From positions 1 through 5,788 of the forward strand of contig DGHX01000062.1 in the NCBI GenBank assembly GCA_002392835.1: DNA of 5,788 nt, read 5' to 3'. Position numbers and translations under genes: made by a program. Shown here piece by piece: positions 5,552 through 5,788 of the stretch (positions are counted from its first letter, which is position 1; each line of letters begins with the position of its first letter). The DNA is from Prevotella sp. UBA3837 (GTDB lineage: Bacteria; Bacteroidota; Bacteroidia; Bacteroidales; Bacteroidaceae). The notes below the pieces were generated by a model, which saw nothing but the letters and a program-made list of their open reading frames with translations, was not told where the DNA came from and did not search any database.

Positions 5552-5635
5552 AAATGAAATTAGTTTGGTTGAATAATCATCTGTTTAACCATTCATATTC
5601 ACGCACGCTTGCGGCCTATGAGGGAAAGACTGCAG

Positions 5636-5643
5636 CAAAAGTA
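5636..5643 (-). promoter_or_regulatory. Probable -7 promoter element for the HEAT-repeat lipoprotein gene
   Basis: Read on the minus strand, TACTTTTG (5643-5636) matches TAnnTTTG and is identical to the -7 element in front of the small ORF-frr cluster. No good TTTG is found at the usual 19-21 nt upstream distance (that region reads AATG), so the promoter may be weak or need an activator. Transcription would start near 5629, giving an untranslated leader of about 78 nt, much longer than the leaders of the two central promoters. Confidence 0.45.
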
Positions 5644-5788
5644 AAAAGAAAAAGTCATACTGTCATTATCATTTCGTCAAATAATGAAATCATTTGGTGA
5701 AAAGTAACGAGGTCCACACCATTTTTATACAATTATTGTACCTGTCGTAGACAATTTTGGTACTGGGTTGTTCTTGTACCCAATTCTG
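5644..5788. other. AT-rich intergenic tail with small palindromes, no gene seen
   Basis: No ORF with a credible start and length is visible on either strand. Structures present are a 13-bp palindrome TACAAT-T-ATTGTA (5728-5740); two TTGTACC copies 38 bp apart (5736-5742 and 5774-5780) with an inverted GGTAC between them (5759-5763); and an imperfect stem TTCGTCAAAT/ATTTGGTGAA (5673-5682 with 5692-5701) that pairs fully in RNA if two G-U pairs are allowed. They may be operators or parts of the control region of a gene beyond the right edge; no function can be assigned. Confidence 0.4.

Noticed and set aside
5673..5701. Imperfect hairpin as a terminator or riboswitch element
   Set aside because: It needs two G-U pairs, has no U-tract and no gene ends there; no known riboswitch consensus is recognisable.
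1..5788. Mobile element, CRISPR array, toxin-antitoxin pair or defence system
   Set aside because: No transposase or integrase motifs, spacer-repeat arrays, terminal inverted repeats or paired small toxin-like genes were found; the gene set is core metabolism, translation and envelope.

Overview
The window looks like chromosomal DNA from a fairly GC-rich member of the Bacteroidales, most likely Prevotella or a close relative. Four observations point there: RsgA, RRF and PurD read like Bacteroides/Prevotella versions; one short secreted protein ends in a type IX secretion (Por) C-terminal signal; the promoter-like elements have the Bacteroidetes form TAnnTTTG with a TTG-type upstream element; and most starts lack a clear Shine-Dalgarno sequence. 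I made no database comparison, so the genus is inference.

Layout. Positions 1-945 carry a leftward cluster: an unrecognised 32-residue single-span membrane protein (847-945), frr for ribosome recycling factor (266-826), and the first 77 codons of rsgA, which runs off the left edge. A divergent intergenic region (946-1076) holds a good promoter candidate in each direction. To the right, four genes read forward in one tight array: a 153-residue secreted protein with a T9SS-type tail (1077-1538), purD (1551-2843), a polytopic membrane protein of unknown function (2840-3781, 4-bp overlap with purD) and a DedA/YqaA-like membrane protein (3774-4226, overlapping or touching its neighbour). A 15-bp perfect stem (4289-4326) lies between this array and the convergent HEAT-repeat lipoprotein gene (4364-5551, minus) and probably ends transcription from both sides. 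The last 237 bases hold the leader and likely promoter of the lipoprotein gene plus AT-rich DNA with small palindromes and no supportable gene.

Functionally the leftward cluster is translation-related (ribosome recycling and late 30S maturation), with the tiny membrane protein as its first cistron. The rightward array combines a purine biosynthesis step with envelope proteins. That grouping probably reflects co-transcription rather than one pathway. No mobile element, CRISPR array, tRNA or rRNA is visible. The region is mostly ordinary core genome. The parts worth a second look are the 32-residue ORF, the minimal T9SS-type cargo in front of purD, and the repeat-built start region of rsgA.
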